This document shows positions 1 through 11,516 of a DNA stretch of 64,000 nucleotides, piece after piece (positions within the stretch are counted from its first letter, which is position 1; every line of letters starts with the position of its first letter). The DNA is from Antedon mediterranea (Eukaryota; Echinodermata; Crinoidea; Comatulida; Antedonidae). Under the pieces are notes generated by a model, which saw only the letters and a program-made list of their open reading frames with translations, was not told the DNA's origin and made no database searches. Location of the stretch: the NCBI RefSeq assembly GCF_964355755.1, contig NC_092677.1, positions 25,886,101-25,950,100 of the forward strand, written 5' to 3'. The translations under genes and the position numbers were made by a program.

Positions 1-990
1 TCAGATTTAATTCGATTTTCAAAGGAGAAGAAAAACAATTAATTGGAAGTTGATGTCTGGAAAATATAATGTTGTAAAATAAATGAAATATTGTTTGCTG
101 TATTGAAGTTGAAAGAAATAAAAAGTTGGAAGTTTTTTTATGTTGCATCTTTTAGTTCGATTTTCAATAAAAAGAAGAATATACAATTGGAAGTTGATTG
201 TTGTAGAATAATATCATTTGATGTTGCTGTATATTGAAGTTGAAAGAAATAACAAGTTGGAAGTGTTTCTATGTATCATTTAGTTCAAAAGAGAAAAATA
301 TTCCATTGGAAGACGATTTTTCGAAGGATAAAATATTGTAGAATAAATAAAATATAATTTGATGTTGATATAATGAATCTGAAAGAAACAACAAGTTGGA
401 AGTATTTTTATGTTGCATCCTTTATTAGTTCGATTTTCAATAAAAAGAAGAATATACCATTGGAAGTTGATTTCTCGAAAGATAAAATGTTGTAAAATAA
501 AAAATATCTTTTGATGTTGCTTTATATTGAAGTTGAAAGAAACAAAAAGTTGGAAGTATTTCTGTGTTGTTTTTTTTAAAGTTGATTTTCTAAGGAGGAG
601 AATAATTGATTGATTTATAGAAGTTATACTAATAAAATATCATTTGATGCCATTGTATATTGAAAGTTGGAGCATTTTTATGGATCTGTTTAGGTCGATT
701 TTCTAAGCAGAATAATAATTGATTGATTTCTAGAAGTTATAATGTTATAAAATAAAATATCATTTGATTTCATTGTATATTGAAAGAAACAACAAGTTGG
801 AGCTATTTCTATGATCAATTTTCTAAGGAGAAGAATAATTGATTGATTTACAGATGAAGTTATAAAATATTATAAAATAGAATATCATTTGATGTCATTG
901 CATATTGAAAGTTGGAGCTTTTTCTACAGATCTTTTTCAGGTCGATTTTCTAAGGAGAAGAATAACCAGTTGATTTCTACTTGAAGAAGA
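1..990. repeat. Degenerate tandem repeat, unit about 120 bp
   Basis: The same word order recurs about eight times: a GTTGAAAGAAA segment, ACAAGTTGGAAG, a T-rich stretch with TTTAGTTCGATTTTC, AAGAAGAATA, then AAATATCATTTGATGTTGCTG. Units are diverged and of unequal length. No coding sequence is visible. The array continues off the left edge. Confidence 0.75.
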
Positions 991-998
991 TAATATTA

Positions 999-1162
999 AG
1001 CTCTGTCTACACTATCAAACTTTATGTGACAAAAAATGTGATGTGCACATATATGGACATTATGATGTCATATCACTACCATATTGGGCATATCAGTCAC
1101 TACCATATTTGGGCACATCACATTTTTTTTGTCAAACTAGTTTGATAGTGTGGACAGAGCTT
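999..1162. mobile_element. Family A MITE, full copy
   Basis: The ends are inverted copies of AAGCTCTGTCTACACTATCA, with the right end reading as its complement. Inside are words of the form CATATCACTACCATATTTGG, flanked by a left GTGATGTGCACATATATGG and a right GGGCACATCACATTTTT. There is no coding capacity. About 18 copies or fragments of this family occur in the window; the later entries give only position and peculiarities. Confidence 0.88.
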
Positions 1163-1717
1163 TAGAAATAAAATAGAATCATTGTCATTGATGAATGTTG
1201 AAAGAAATGTTCTATTTGGATGTTTCCAGTCGATTTTTAATAACAAGAACAAATCGCTTCATTTTACAAGGTAAAGATATACATTTTGTTATTATGTATT
1301 ATACTGTAAAGATATAAACCTGCATTCACACTAAGCCAGGATTAGGTCTATGTTATCTTTCTCTAGCACTGTGTTCACACACGTTTTTTTTTACTGAATC
1401 AGAAATGAGTTCATAATACTTGTTTGGCTACACCTATTCCTAACAACTTTTTACTTGTTTATCTAACTAATCCTTGCTACATACATATAAACATACTGTA
1501 GCAATATATAATTTTATTTATTATATTAAATATTTGTTTATATTAAAAGTATCTCTTCTGAGATCCCGCCTCGTGAATAAAAATACTGTAAGATGAGGGC
1601 GTATCAATTTGATCTCTGGTGCGCGTGCGTACAACTGAGGACTAGTGCTGTTCCGCCGTACCACGCCGAGAATGTTAAAGAGTCGCTATCCAATCGAGTT
1701 CGAACAATACCATGAAA
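1163..1717. other. Intergenic, no gene seen
   Basis: A+T-rich sequence with no convincing ORF, splice pair or repeat. A short G+C-richer stretch just before 1718 may be upstream sequence of the tRNA-like gene. Confidence 0.5.
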
Positions 1718-1789
1718 GCCCCAGTGGTCTAATGGTTAGGACATCTGCATATCAAGCAGGCGGTCCGAGTTCGAGTCTCGGTTGGGGCG
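1718..1789 (+). tRNA. tRNA-like gene, anticodon AUC (Asp codon GAU)
   Basis: A 72-nt cloverleaf can be folded. The acceptor GCCCCAG pairs with TTGGGGC (one G:T). The D arm is GTCT/GGAC, the anticodon stem TCTGC/GCAGG closes the loop ATATCAA, and the T arm is CCGAG-TTCGAGT-CTCGG. A run of five T follows at 1792, as expected of a pol III terminator. The anticodon at 1751-1753 is ATC, which would read Asp GAU. Animal tRNA-Asp normally carries GUC, and the body here resembles tRNA-Glu or tRNA-Asp. It could be a functional oddity, a pseudogene or the head of a SINE, because sequence just downstream recurs at 44840. Confidence 0.65.
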
Positions 1790-1834
1790 ACTTTTTCTCA
1801 TTCTCACAGATTTCCTCATCTTTATCGTTTCAAA

Positions 1835-1910
1835 TTAATTAATTAAATTTCAGTATATCACCGTGCGGTTTAGAATTAATGTTCTGTGCCTGATTTGTTT
1901 ATATTAAATA
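1835..1910 (+). repeat. Dispersed repeat, possible SINE tail
   Basis: The segment AATTAATTAAATTTCAGTAT, followed by a GGTTTAGAATTAATGTTCT core and a GCCTGATTTGTTTATAT end, is nearly identical to 44835-44912. Its position 45 bp after the tRNA-like gene suggests a tRNA-headed SINE, but the second copy lacks the head. Confidence 0.5.
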
Positions 1911-3119
1911 TCTTAACATATTTTACCAGTAAAAATAAACAAATTTAAAACATGGTGACATCATTCCTGATGAAGACTTCAATAGGTAGACAAGCATTTT
2001 TGTATAACAATTAATTCTTTTTATTATATTTTACAAAAAGTAAATTGATTAAATCTCTAAATTAATCACCTTCGAGAAACAGCACCAACTTTAAAACATT
2101 ATCTGAAAAAAAAAAAATTTTTTTATTTAATTTATGAATTATGAAAAGGATAAATATGGATCTTGTAGATTTAAAATGTTACGTTTAAATGTGATTTGAT
2201 TTTTGTATTTTTAATTTATTATTACTATGCATTTAAAAAAATTTATTATTTCAGTGCTCGTTGAAACTGCCCCACGTGGCATGAATAAAGAATTTAAATT
2301 TAAAAAATGCGTAACCCGTGCATGGCATATGAACGTACAATTACACCAAGTTTATATAGCGTGATCTTCAACCAAAATTTATATGCATTTTTACAAAGAC
2401 AACATTTCTTGTACTGTATCTAATTTTTGCCAAATTTCATAATTAGGCTCATGGGACTATTTCGGTAGTATTATTGACTGAATTCAAATTGGCATAGTTA
2501 CCTTGTGCATGATTTGTAATGTTATCTTCTTTAAATTCAATTCGTAGTTTCTTCATGGAATTCTCGTCTTCATATCTAATTTTATCCAACAGCACATTCC
2601 TCATTGTAATCCTGACAAAAAGTCTTTAAAGATTTTAATAACTGTATTTAAAATTTTTAATAACTATGTTCACTTAAATACTAATTAAGTAAATTTTAAA
2701 GAGATTTCATCTTTGTGACCAACAGAACCTAGGACTTGCTGTATGACCCACTATACAACCCCAGGAGAGGTGCGTCATTCACAAATAAGGTGCATCAAAA
2801 ACTTAGATGGTACGTCACATCATTGAACAATGGTGCGTCAATGTCCGTCACTTTTTTTGTTTATTTTTTTTAGTATTTCCTATTTGTCACTTTATCATGA
2901 ACAACATGGTCACAGTGTGTGGAAATGGGTGCGTCATGGTCGCCTAAAGACAAGTCACATTTTTGACACACGGGTGCGTCATGGTATTACCCACATCAGA
3001 CAAATGACTCCCGGGGGTCGTATACTGGGCCATACAATTGACAAGTGCATTAAAATATACAGTAATAAATAATAAAATATAATAAAACCAAAATACAGAT
3101 CAATAGAAATAAATAAAAA
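1911..3119. other. Intergenic downstream of AIRIM, no gene seen
   Basis: A+T-rich. Between 2770 and 3000 the word GGTGCGTCA recurs five or six times at irregular spacing. The 80-codon ORF there has no recognisable features and looks like chance. Confidence 0.5.
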
Positions 3120-3710
3120 TCAAGGATACTCTTGACTGAAAATTCTCGCCAGATCTGCTAGCCACTCAAGCATATCGGATATGGAAGGGCAAGTGGCTGA
3201 CCGTTTGATTGCCCTATCTAGCCCCAAGACTTTGTGATGTTTGTTGTACACTTCCATGCTATTGTTATTGATTCGACTCACTTTCTTTTGTATTTCTTGA
3301 AGAGAATGCCTAGTGAAAATAAAAAATATTATTAATAATCATCATGTATCATCAACATGTAGTTATTTAAACAAAATTGTAATAATATTTTTGACAAATT
3401 TCTTTTTTTACATGTTTTCTCTCAGTTTCTTCATCACCACTTCCATGGAATACAGCAGGGATGCGTTAAGTCTATCAGCCAAGTCCGGGAATTGTGCGAC
3501 GACAGGATTATTTGCAGCCTCAACCGCTCTCAGACAGCAGTTTCGCTGTTCAGCCAAGTTCAACAGCGATTCAACCAACACAAGAGATTTAATATTGATT
3601 TCTTTCCACTGCGTTTCTTGTACATTGACTGTTTTAAATGACTTTTTCAATTGTTTTAGCATAACTTCTTCAGCTTCGTTAGCCATCTGTTGTCCAGATA
3701 CTTTATTCAT
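3120..3710 (-). CDS. AIRIM: AIRIM (C1orf109-like) ribosome maturation factor
   Basis: Two exons, 3710-3412 and 3309-3120, encode 162 residues. The donor is AT|GTAAAA and the acceptor CTAG|GC; the junction splits an ATG codon and keeps phase. N-terminal motifs LKQLKKSF, SLLNLAEQ and FPDLADRL, and the C-terminal SDMLEWLADL, match the order and spacing I recall for human C1orf109/AIRIM, about 200 residues long. In vertebrates AIRIM works with the AAA ATPases AFG2A/AFG2B and CINP in releasing factors from pre-60S ribosomal particles. The whole protein looks alpha-helical with no membrane segment. The neighbouring minus-strand transposase-like gene is unrelated. Confidence 0.85.
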
Positions 3711-4190
3711 TGTTGAAAGCTATAATATAAAGAGTAACGTTTTATAGAAATACTACAGGCCCCTAGCCTGAAATCATATCATATTACTCATTTGGCGCTT
3801 CAGTGCACCTACAGAACCTTCTTCTTCCCCCTCCTGCTGCAACAGCGTTTTAAATTAAAAAGAGTACTAGTCTAGACTGTGCAATATTATTATTATATTA
3901 AAAATTCCAAAATGACTAATATTATTATAATTATTATTTAATCTATTATTAATGATTATTATTTATTTAATTGTCCGAGCATTATAAAAAGTAAAGGTTA
4001 GTTTCAAAAATAATAATTAATATTTAAAATTTTTTAAATAAAAATATTTGTCAATTATTGTATTATTTACTGTATGTCATGTTTTATTAATTTTTTTATT
4101 TGTGTTACACAAAGTACCAATCAAATCTCTTTTGGATATTTGGTGGTTCTGAAAAGAACCGTTTGTTTTGTAAAGTATCCTTCATTAAAG
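3711..4190. other. Gap between AIRIM and the transposase-like gene
   Basis: Very A+T-rich spacer with ATT/TAAT runs. It should contain the AIRIM 5' UTR and promoter. No gene is seen. Confidence 0.5.
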
Positions 4191-4196
4191 TTTATT
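4191..4196 (-). terminator. Poly(A) signal of the transposase-like gene
   Basis: AATAAA on the minus strand about 40 nt past the stop codon at 4234. Confidence 0.55.
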
Positions 4197-4233
4197 TTTT
4201 ATTTTTTAGATTTTTCAAGCACGTTGAACGTTT

Positions 4234-7200
4234 TCAGTCCCATATGACTATCAGATCACCACTCTTCATATCCGCAACAATTTCGTCAGTATCCAAATAG
4301 TAATGGTCAACTTCCTTGGTTATTGGGTCCAAATATACAATCTTGAATTCTCCAGTCTCTTCCTTAAATTCAGTTATGTTGCCTTCGTACCATGTATCAG
4401 ATATCACTCCTTCATTATCGTTTGACCACAGGTGATTGATCTTCTTTTCAAGAAGAATAAGGGGGTCCATGATGATGTTCTTGATATGCAGGTCATCCAA
4501 ATCCTCTGAAGACATCAGAATTGAAAGGTTCTCTTTCAATTTTTCAACGGAAAACTGTTTGCCTTTTGACGAAAAACAGAACAGGGATGGATCCGCCTTC
4601 TGATTCAAAATCTTCTTTCGAACATTAAGTTGAGCCTTCAGTGCAATCAGTTGCCTTTTCTTGGATGTTAGCACCTCCAAATTTGAGTTCATACTTATAT
4701 CATTTTGCCATAGTCCACCATACTGCATTAGGTCATTTAGTAGGTTTTCGTTGAGTAGTCTGGCCCTATCTGCCCTACCGATGATTTCTTTCTGCTTATC
4801 ATCAAGATGCTGCTTCTTTTGCATTGTCAATGTCTCACTTCTCTCTGCATTTATCCGTTTACTCCGCAAACACAATATTCTTGCCTTTGACAGTAACTCC
4901 TCTCGTTCTTCTATCGGCTTCATGGCCAACCAATCTGATGTCCTGTTCAATTTATAGACAATCTTGCTTTCAATATAACTTAGGCTTGCATTTGGTGCTC
5001 TTTTCACATAATGGTCTAACAGTCCAAATACTCGCTCTCCGCTTATGTTGTTTCCTACACATGACTTAGCTTGTTGTTTCAATGAATCACTTGGATCATG
5101 ATGTATGCCACCAGGAAGTTGATCGTCCAGTTGTCTCTTACATACATCAATTATAACATCAAGAAGCATCGACAACACAGTTTCAACTTGCTGATCATCT
5201 TCACGAGTTGCAGTCAAGTTATAGAAGACAGCATCTTTAATGATGGGGACATCTGCAAACAAACAATCCGCTTCGCCTTTTACAAGCACCGATGTGTTAA
5301 GCTTCCATTCCTCCATTTTGTTAACAGCAAGGGTGAATGGCATATTTAGGTCAAGAATATTCTGGTCTCTCTCTACCAACCTCATCCATGGACCCGAGAC
5401 ATACTTTCCTATTAGGCCAAGGGCACGGCATCCTGTCAGGTATTCAGCTGTCTTGCTATCAAAAAGTACAGCTCGCTGCAAATCATTAGTAGGAGGCCAC
5501 ACTTTGGTCAGAAACTCCACAATATGGGGCAATAGAAGATGGACGGCTCCAGCATTACGGTACAAGATATGGAACCGGTTTCCCATTATCGGTGATAAGA
5601 TGTTGGTTACCTTTATCCCTTTACGCTTTAAGTATACATCAATTTCCGCAGGCACTCCAACTGCATTGTTGAAACAAAGCTTGCAGACGGCAACGATGAA
5701 ACTCTGGGCTCCACTTAAACTTCTACGACGGAAACTCATGGATTTGTGTTCAGCGGGCAAGTTGTCCTGTTCCCATGTTGAGACTGATTTGTCGCAGGAT
5801 TTTGCGAACGTATCTAATGGATGCATCCCACAAAAAAATTCATTCAGATGTTGGCTTCCAGCTGACATTGATTCAACTAACTCCTTGTTGACAGCCTTGT
5901 TTACGCCACAACGGTCAGTCATCGTGTTAGAAATCTTGTTCAAAATGTGCTGTTTGGAAGTAGACCCTCCTGTTGCTTGGCTTGCTGCCCCTAAATCTTC
6001 AAAGGTCTGTAGTATGCCTTGTGTATTTGCAGAAGCTGTCCCGGATGGAAGTCTGGTTATACCAGTTGTGTAAGTTGCGTCTTGGTCTGCAATCTGCACT
6101 TCTAAGTAATGAGTACCCTTCTTGTTAGTGCCATCATACTTCAGAGTTGTGTCTTTAGCAGATTCCAGCACCTCGCTAACTTGAATTCTTGAGATCTCTC
6201 TCATTTCACGTAGCATACGCAAACAAGTTACTGCATCCGGCAGGATTCCGATCTTCATACAACCAAGTTCCTCAACCGCATACTGTAGTGAACGACAAGT
6301 CATCATCCATACAGACCCCGGAAGAATCACCAATGGAAGTTCCAGCACAGTTGTCTCATCGCACATCCACGCAGATTTCCTAGTCATCTCTCTGACTACG
6401 TTCTTGATTTATAATGTTTCATTCGTATTATATAGTTAAGTTCCGACCATTCAATTTAGATTTTGAGTGCTTTTGCTTGCTTTGTTTTGTTTTTGACTTT
6501 TGTGTTTTATGAGAAGAGAAAAAAAAATGATTACGCCAGTCTAGCGCCCCCTATCTGGGTTGACTCATATATCATGGCCGCTGGTTGTTATGTTATTGTT
6601 GTGATACTTGGTTTTGACGAATAAAGATCTTATTCTACTTGAGTCTTACGTGTCCGGTCGTCTTTATTGTGGTGTGCCTTTTGCCTTACTGGCGTTTGGT
6701 ATGTTTGTTGCTGGAACCTCTTGCTCAAGGCAAAAATACACTGCATTTCTAACGGGCCAGTTAAATGTCTTTCCATCTTTCTTTGTTACAATCTCTCTTG
6801 AAGTTGAAGCAAATGCAGCAATTTCTTCGTTGAGTTTTGTGTTTTCATCCTGTTCAAGCCTTACTTTACTCCGTTGTCCCTCAAGGTTGTCTTCCAGTTT
6901 CTTTATATCTGACTCCAGACTTTCACTTTTCTTTTTATATTTGCTTGTTTGTCTGTATTTCTGTTTTCTTACTGATTGTAGCTGAACTTTCATATTTGTC
7001 AGGTCTTGATCTGCCGGTGTTATTGGTTGTCCCATAGTTGTCTTCATTTTCTTTATTTTCCCCTTCAAAGACTGGATCTGCATATCCTTTCGTCTAATTG
7101 TCTGGTTTAATCGTTTGCAGCTACCAACCCTCTTTACAACTACTTTCGGTTTAACTTCAAGTTGCTTTTTTAGGTCATCAATTGAAGTTTCTAACGACTT

Positions 7201-7656
7201 CATCTCAGCCGCTAACTTTTCATTAACCAAAACCTGCATCTCGCAATCTTTACAAGATGATAGTTGAACGTCTTTATATTTTCGTTTAACAGCTTGCTTC
7301 TGGTTTTGTACAACAGGAATGGAAAATGGTTCAGATAAGAAGGCATCTAACTTTGACTTGTTATTCTTGATTATTTTTCGTCGCATGTTCTTGATACCAA
7401 CAATTTTCGCTCGCAATGTACTGTTCTTTATACTGTTCACGTCAACATTGTTTTGTCCTAAAATCTTGAGTATCCAGGCGATGTGTGTCGAAATTGGCCG
7501 CTTTAGTTTCAGCACAACATCTCGCATTTCAAGGACAGCACCATTAGTAATGTGTTGACCATCAATAAGTTTACAAACGGCATCTTCCTCAAGACTGGAT
7601 AAGTTAATCCCTATCGCATCAGAATAAACACCAATATAATTTTTATCCTCTTCCAT
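4234..7656 (-). CDS. Transposase-like multicopy-family protein, two exons
   Basis: Exon 1 is 7656-6690 and exon 2 is 6395-4234, giving 1042 residues. A 294-nt intron starts GTAAGG and ends GTAG; the junction restores one frame across two otherwise separate ORFs. Residues 1-130 are unassigned. Residues about 165-300 are a Lys/Glu-rich coiled coil. The middle has TTLKYDGTNKKG, ISNTMTDR and NEFFCGMH. The C terminus has a Trp-rich strand region (SDTWYEGNI, VYLDPITKEVDHYYL, KSGDLIV) resembling a small chromo/Tudor-like barrel. From memory, this motif order occurs in uncharacterised multicopy proteins of cnidarians, lancelets and echinoderms. The Asp in YDGT could be the first acidic residue of an RNase-H-fold transposase, but I cannot complete a DDE triad. 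No inverted ends were found around it. An in-frame Met lies 26 codons upstream, but an acceptor-like TTACAG sits just after it. Confidence 0.7.
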
Positions 7657-7903
7657 GTTCTTAAATAAAATTGCCAATAGTTTTAGACAATTTAAAGCCT
7701 GTAAATTAAAGTAAAAATAATACAATTGTAACAATAGATTCTTAGGGTGAATACCATAGTGTTGTTATGCTTACATATAAAATATTAAATAATTTAGTTG
7801 CGAATGAAAATAAAATGGTTATATAATTAAAAAGTCTTATTAGGCCTATTCTATTCCTCTAAAATTATACTTGATAATTGCTATTATGTACTTTATGATT
7901 ATA
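7657..7903. other. Short spacer ending in target-site copy 1
   Basis: A+T-rich with no gene. Positions 7896-7903 are TGATTATA, the left copy of an 8-bp duplication whose other copy is at 12411-12418. Confidence 0.8.
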
Positions 7904-8338
7904 GGATCAGGTGCCGTTTTCGGCCACCTCGACTTGTATGGACTATACCATTATAAAAAGATGGGAAAATAGGGGTGTCCCATTTTTTATTTGAGTGTGC
8001 TAATGTGTTAAAATACTGCTGCTTTTGTTCTTTTGTTTAGTGCATTATGTTTCAGCAACAAAGGGAAAACAACTACGCCCTACACGCTGTAGAATTAATT
8101 TCAGCTTTCAAGTTAATACAGTATATTATGGCTCTTTATTTCTATATAAATTTTAGGTATCATTCCCTAAAATGGATATTAGGTGGATTCCCTAAGGTGG
8201 ATATTGAATACTTTTTACGGATACAGAAAGTATAGGCCTATAAAGAAATTAGTTTTTATTCCAGTTACAAATAAAAAATATAATTTATCTAACGATAACA
8301 CAGTAGTATATTTAACAAAGATGACAGTAGTACATTTA

Positions 8339-8425
8339 ATAAGATCTATCACATACTGATTATTAGGTAATCAGTAAAACAAATAAACATTAAAATTATG
8401 TCAATGAATCTGTACCATTTTGTTC
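8339..8425. repeat. Left subterminal repeat unit
   Basis: Contains GTAATCAGTAAAACAAATAA followed by TTATGTCAATGAATCTGT and CCATTTTGTT, the same unit seen several times at 11518-11870. Confidence 0.7.
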
Positions 8426-8523
8426 CCAGAAAACACAGAACATTTCACGTATTTAAACGTTCTGTGTAGAAATAGGCCTACATGTTCTAATTGAACAACG
8501 TTTGCATCAAAACGTTACAATAA

Positions 8524-8652
8524 CGAATGCAAAAAAACGGAGCTGATAATGTCGCAATGAAGAGGATGATTCATGTCTTCCAATATAGCATGGAATACAT
8601 CGGCAAGCTGTTCGCTGTAGAACGAGTCAAGCAATTGCATAGACAAGCCAAT
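8524..8652 (-). CDS. Small ORF or exon inside the transposon
   Basis: A 42-codon ORF beginning MQLLDSFYSEQLADVFHAIL has protein-like composition. A TATAAAT lies about 20 bases before its ATG, and a donor-like T|GTAACG lies just before its stop, so it may be a first exon. No homology is recognised and no continuation could be followed. It may be chance. Confidence 0.25.
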
Positions 8653-9239
8653 TTATACTTTCCCCGCTCCCAGCACCTTCTCAATTTGGTGATCCCCACA
8701 TTCACTTACTAAATATTCTCAGCCCAACATACAATATCCCCAAATAGAACATCACTGATTAGTAAAACATTCTATAGTACAAATATCCTGCTTTACCCCA
8801 AAGAATTGAGTTTCCTCAAGCAGTCAGCCTTGTATTTAACTTCTTAACTACTCTCTTAAATTCATCGATTGGAAATTTCGATCGTATTTACGTTTGATGA
8901 TTAAAACCAAACTTTTTAGACTGAATATGGTATTCATGAACGTGAAATACGCTCCAGTTGAAAATAAAGTTTCAACTGATAGAAAGTTTGATTACAACAT
9001 CCAATCAGCGCCTAATATATTGTGACGTGAAAGCGCGCGGACAACAAAAGTTTGTCTTCCCTCTCCTCGCTTCCCGCCCGCCTGATCTTCAGAGTCAGTG
9101 TCTTCATGCTCTTCGATCGTATTTTAGATTCTTTGCCTACAATTTACGAGCTACCGTATTCGTAACATATACCAATTGAATCAATATCTATTTTAGAAGG
9201 TTGGTAATCATTTATTTTAAATTGAATCTAAGGCATACG

Positions 9240-9790
9240 CTACATTGAGGCCTACATTCACACCACCACCACCGCGCACATTTTCTGGCCACAGCACAGA
9301 TCTAGGCCTAGTTAGTAGGCTAGTTGACGTGACAGCAGCGAGTGTGGTGTACGGTTACGGCTCGAGTTTATTTTTGCCGGTTACCGAGTTAGGCTATAGG
9401 CCTAGCTAGTGAGTAGCCTAGGTTAAATTTACTAAATCAAATGTGTTATGCCTTGAATATTATTCTATCTAGGGTAGGCTAGGCCTAGCCTAGTTGAATA
9501 GGCATTTCCATTGTATAAACAATTTTAATGAATACTAAAAAAACGTTACTTTGTTGTAATTCTTGATGACGTTCTCTAGGCCTACCCTAGCTAGCCTAGG
9601 CTAGTACTAGCCTAGTAGGCTAGGCCTAACTAGTAGGTCTAGCTGGAGAAGAGCTAGGTCTAATAAATAGGGCTAGACTAGGCCTAGTTACTAAGCCTAG
9701 GCCCTACTTTAATACTATTTCCTAGACTAGGCCCTAGAGGCCTAGCTAGGCCTATAGCTAGAGCCTCTAGTAGGGCCTAGCCTAGCTAGG
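9240..9790. repeat. AGGCCTA/CTAG palindrome-rich block
   Basis: Overlapping TAGGCCTA, CTAGCCTAG and CTAGGCC words follow one another with little other sequence, most densely at 9470-9790. The same word cluster appears at 15120-15370. No coding sequence. Confidence 0.75.
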
Positions 9791-9925
9791 CGTCCTACGA
9801 ATAAATTATGATATAATTAATAATTATAATATTAATAAATAATGACGATAGGCTATACTGTGTATACTGTACAGTACTATAACATTTAGTAGAAACATAT
9901 TATTTCTATCTATTGCACAGGAAAA

Positions 9926-10220
9926 ATGCTTGACTACACAATGTCAATGATGTTTCGGGCTGCAATCATTCACAATAACAACATGGACATCATCTTGAAC
10001 GATTTATATTTATTTTTTGATAGTAAGTAATAATAATATGTTGTGTATCTGTATTTAAATCACTGTATTTATACATGTCAATTGTGTATAAATTCGTGTT
10101 TTTTAAGCTTTAAAACTGAACAGGGACTGGATTAAAAAATATTTCCAACCTAGAAGAAACTACTCGACATACCGACCTGATGCTAGAAAAAGATTGCCTA
10201 ATTATTGGTGGCTTGACTGA
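9926..10220 (+). CDS. Small spliced ORF carried by the transposon, 69 aa
   Basis: Candidate exons are 9926-10022 and 10108-10220. The first exon follows a good acceptor (ATTGCACAG at 9920) and ends A|GTAAGT. The second starts after a T-rich TTTTTTAAG and ends TGA. Phase is kept, giving a basic, aromatic-rich C terminus with WIKKYFQPRR and LPNYWWLD. Further good acceptor/donor pairs at about 10354-10403 suggest a longer transcript. I do not recognise the protein. A different acceptor (AACAG at 10123) would read another open frame, so the model is uncertain. It could be a transposon accessory gene or a captured host gene. Confidence 0.4.
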
Positions 10221-11516
10221 ATCTGAACTAGCCTATTATTTTTACTATTTGTGTTACTATTATTAATGTTTTATAATTTATTTTGTGCACTAGGCCTAAT
10301 GGTCTTGTTATGCTGATTTATATGAAGCATACTATATGTCTCAATCTTCTACAGAGCATGAACCAAATCAGAAGCTGTGAATTTGTTCATTCAACATATC
10401 CATGTAAGCATATTAATTAATACTAATAGTACAGTTTTTATTTTCATTTTAAAAATTACGAATGTCAAAATTTACTTAAATTAGAGAAAAGAGTTTTTAT
10501 GATACTCTTTTCTGATAATATTGAATAGCAAAACTATTCACCGTTGCTTTTTAAGACCATATTGAAAATAAAAAATTATCAATGATAAAGATAGTACAGT
10601 ACTACTACTAAAGATGCGTACATTTATCAAATATTTTATGATAAATAACAGTTTGTTATGCTTTTTGTTATTCTTACAGGATGCAACAGATGTTAGAAAA
10701 TAGTATTCAGGACAAAAATTTGCACAGCCATATTTATTGTCAATTGGATGGTCATCATAACTCAACATGTACTTTCATTCAGACACATTATAGAAGCCAT
10801 GGTTGGGCTTTTATTTAGGCTGCACTATATTTTCCTGAATGATATTTGTGGACTTTGTAGATGCCCTCCCAAGAATTAGGGTATATCACCAAGGCATATA
10901 AGATAGTTTTTGAATTTATAATTATACTACTGAAAGACAAAGACTACAGCAGTGTCTTGACTATTGTAATATACTGTTGTTATGTTCAATAAAATCAAAA
11001 TGGAATATATATAAGAAACGTATCTTTTTTAAGCATCGTATTTAAACAAAAAAGTCAATCGATTTTGGTTGAAAAAATAATTTTTCCAATCTTCTTAGTT
11101 TGAAATTTTTCAATCTTTGAATCGATTGAAAATCTTCAATCGTTATTTCAATCAATCCGATTTGTCCCTACTCACAGTCGGCCAAAAGTTGAAAAATCAA
11201 CCGTATCGATTGAATATTCAGTCGACCAATTTAAGAGAGTATATGATCAACATGTCCACCTATTTAAGCTTTAATCAAACACTACTCCCAGATACTTATA
11301 ATTGTTAACAATCTCTGCCTCCTTTCCTTTAAGTAATGTATACTGTCAGACCAATGTTTTCGAAAATCAATTCTTATTTCTTTCGTTTATTTATGTTTAT
11401 TTCAAGAAAATTGTTGCCATAATCGGTAAATCGAATAATCTCAGAAAGGTACAGAGAATAATCGTATCCAACTATAGCCGAGTCGTCGTATAAAACAAAA
11501 ATACATAATATATATA

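Noticed and set aside
5240-6073. 277-codon plus-strand ORF opposite the transposase-like gene
   Set aside because: Antisense shadow of exon 2; the minus-strand frame has the coherent protein and a poly(A) signal.
6396-6689. Separate promoter and poly(A) site between the two transposase-like ORFs
   Set aside because: An AATAAA and a TATATAATA do occur there, but a strong donor and an acceptor in exact phase make an intron the simpler reading.
8047-8712. Plus-strand ORFs of 61-62 codons inside the 4.5-kb transposon
   Set aside because: No splice signals or motif; one is antisense to the more plausible minus-strand mini-ORF.
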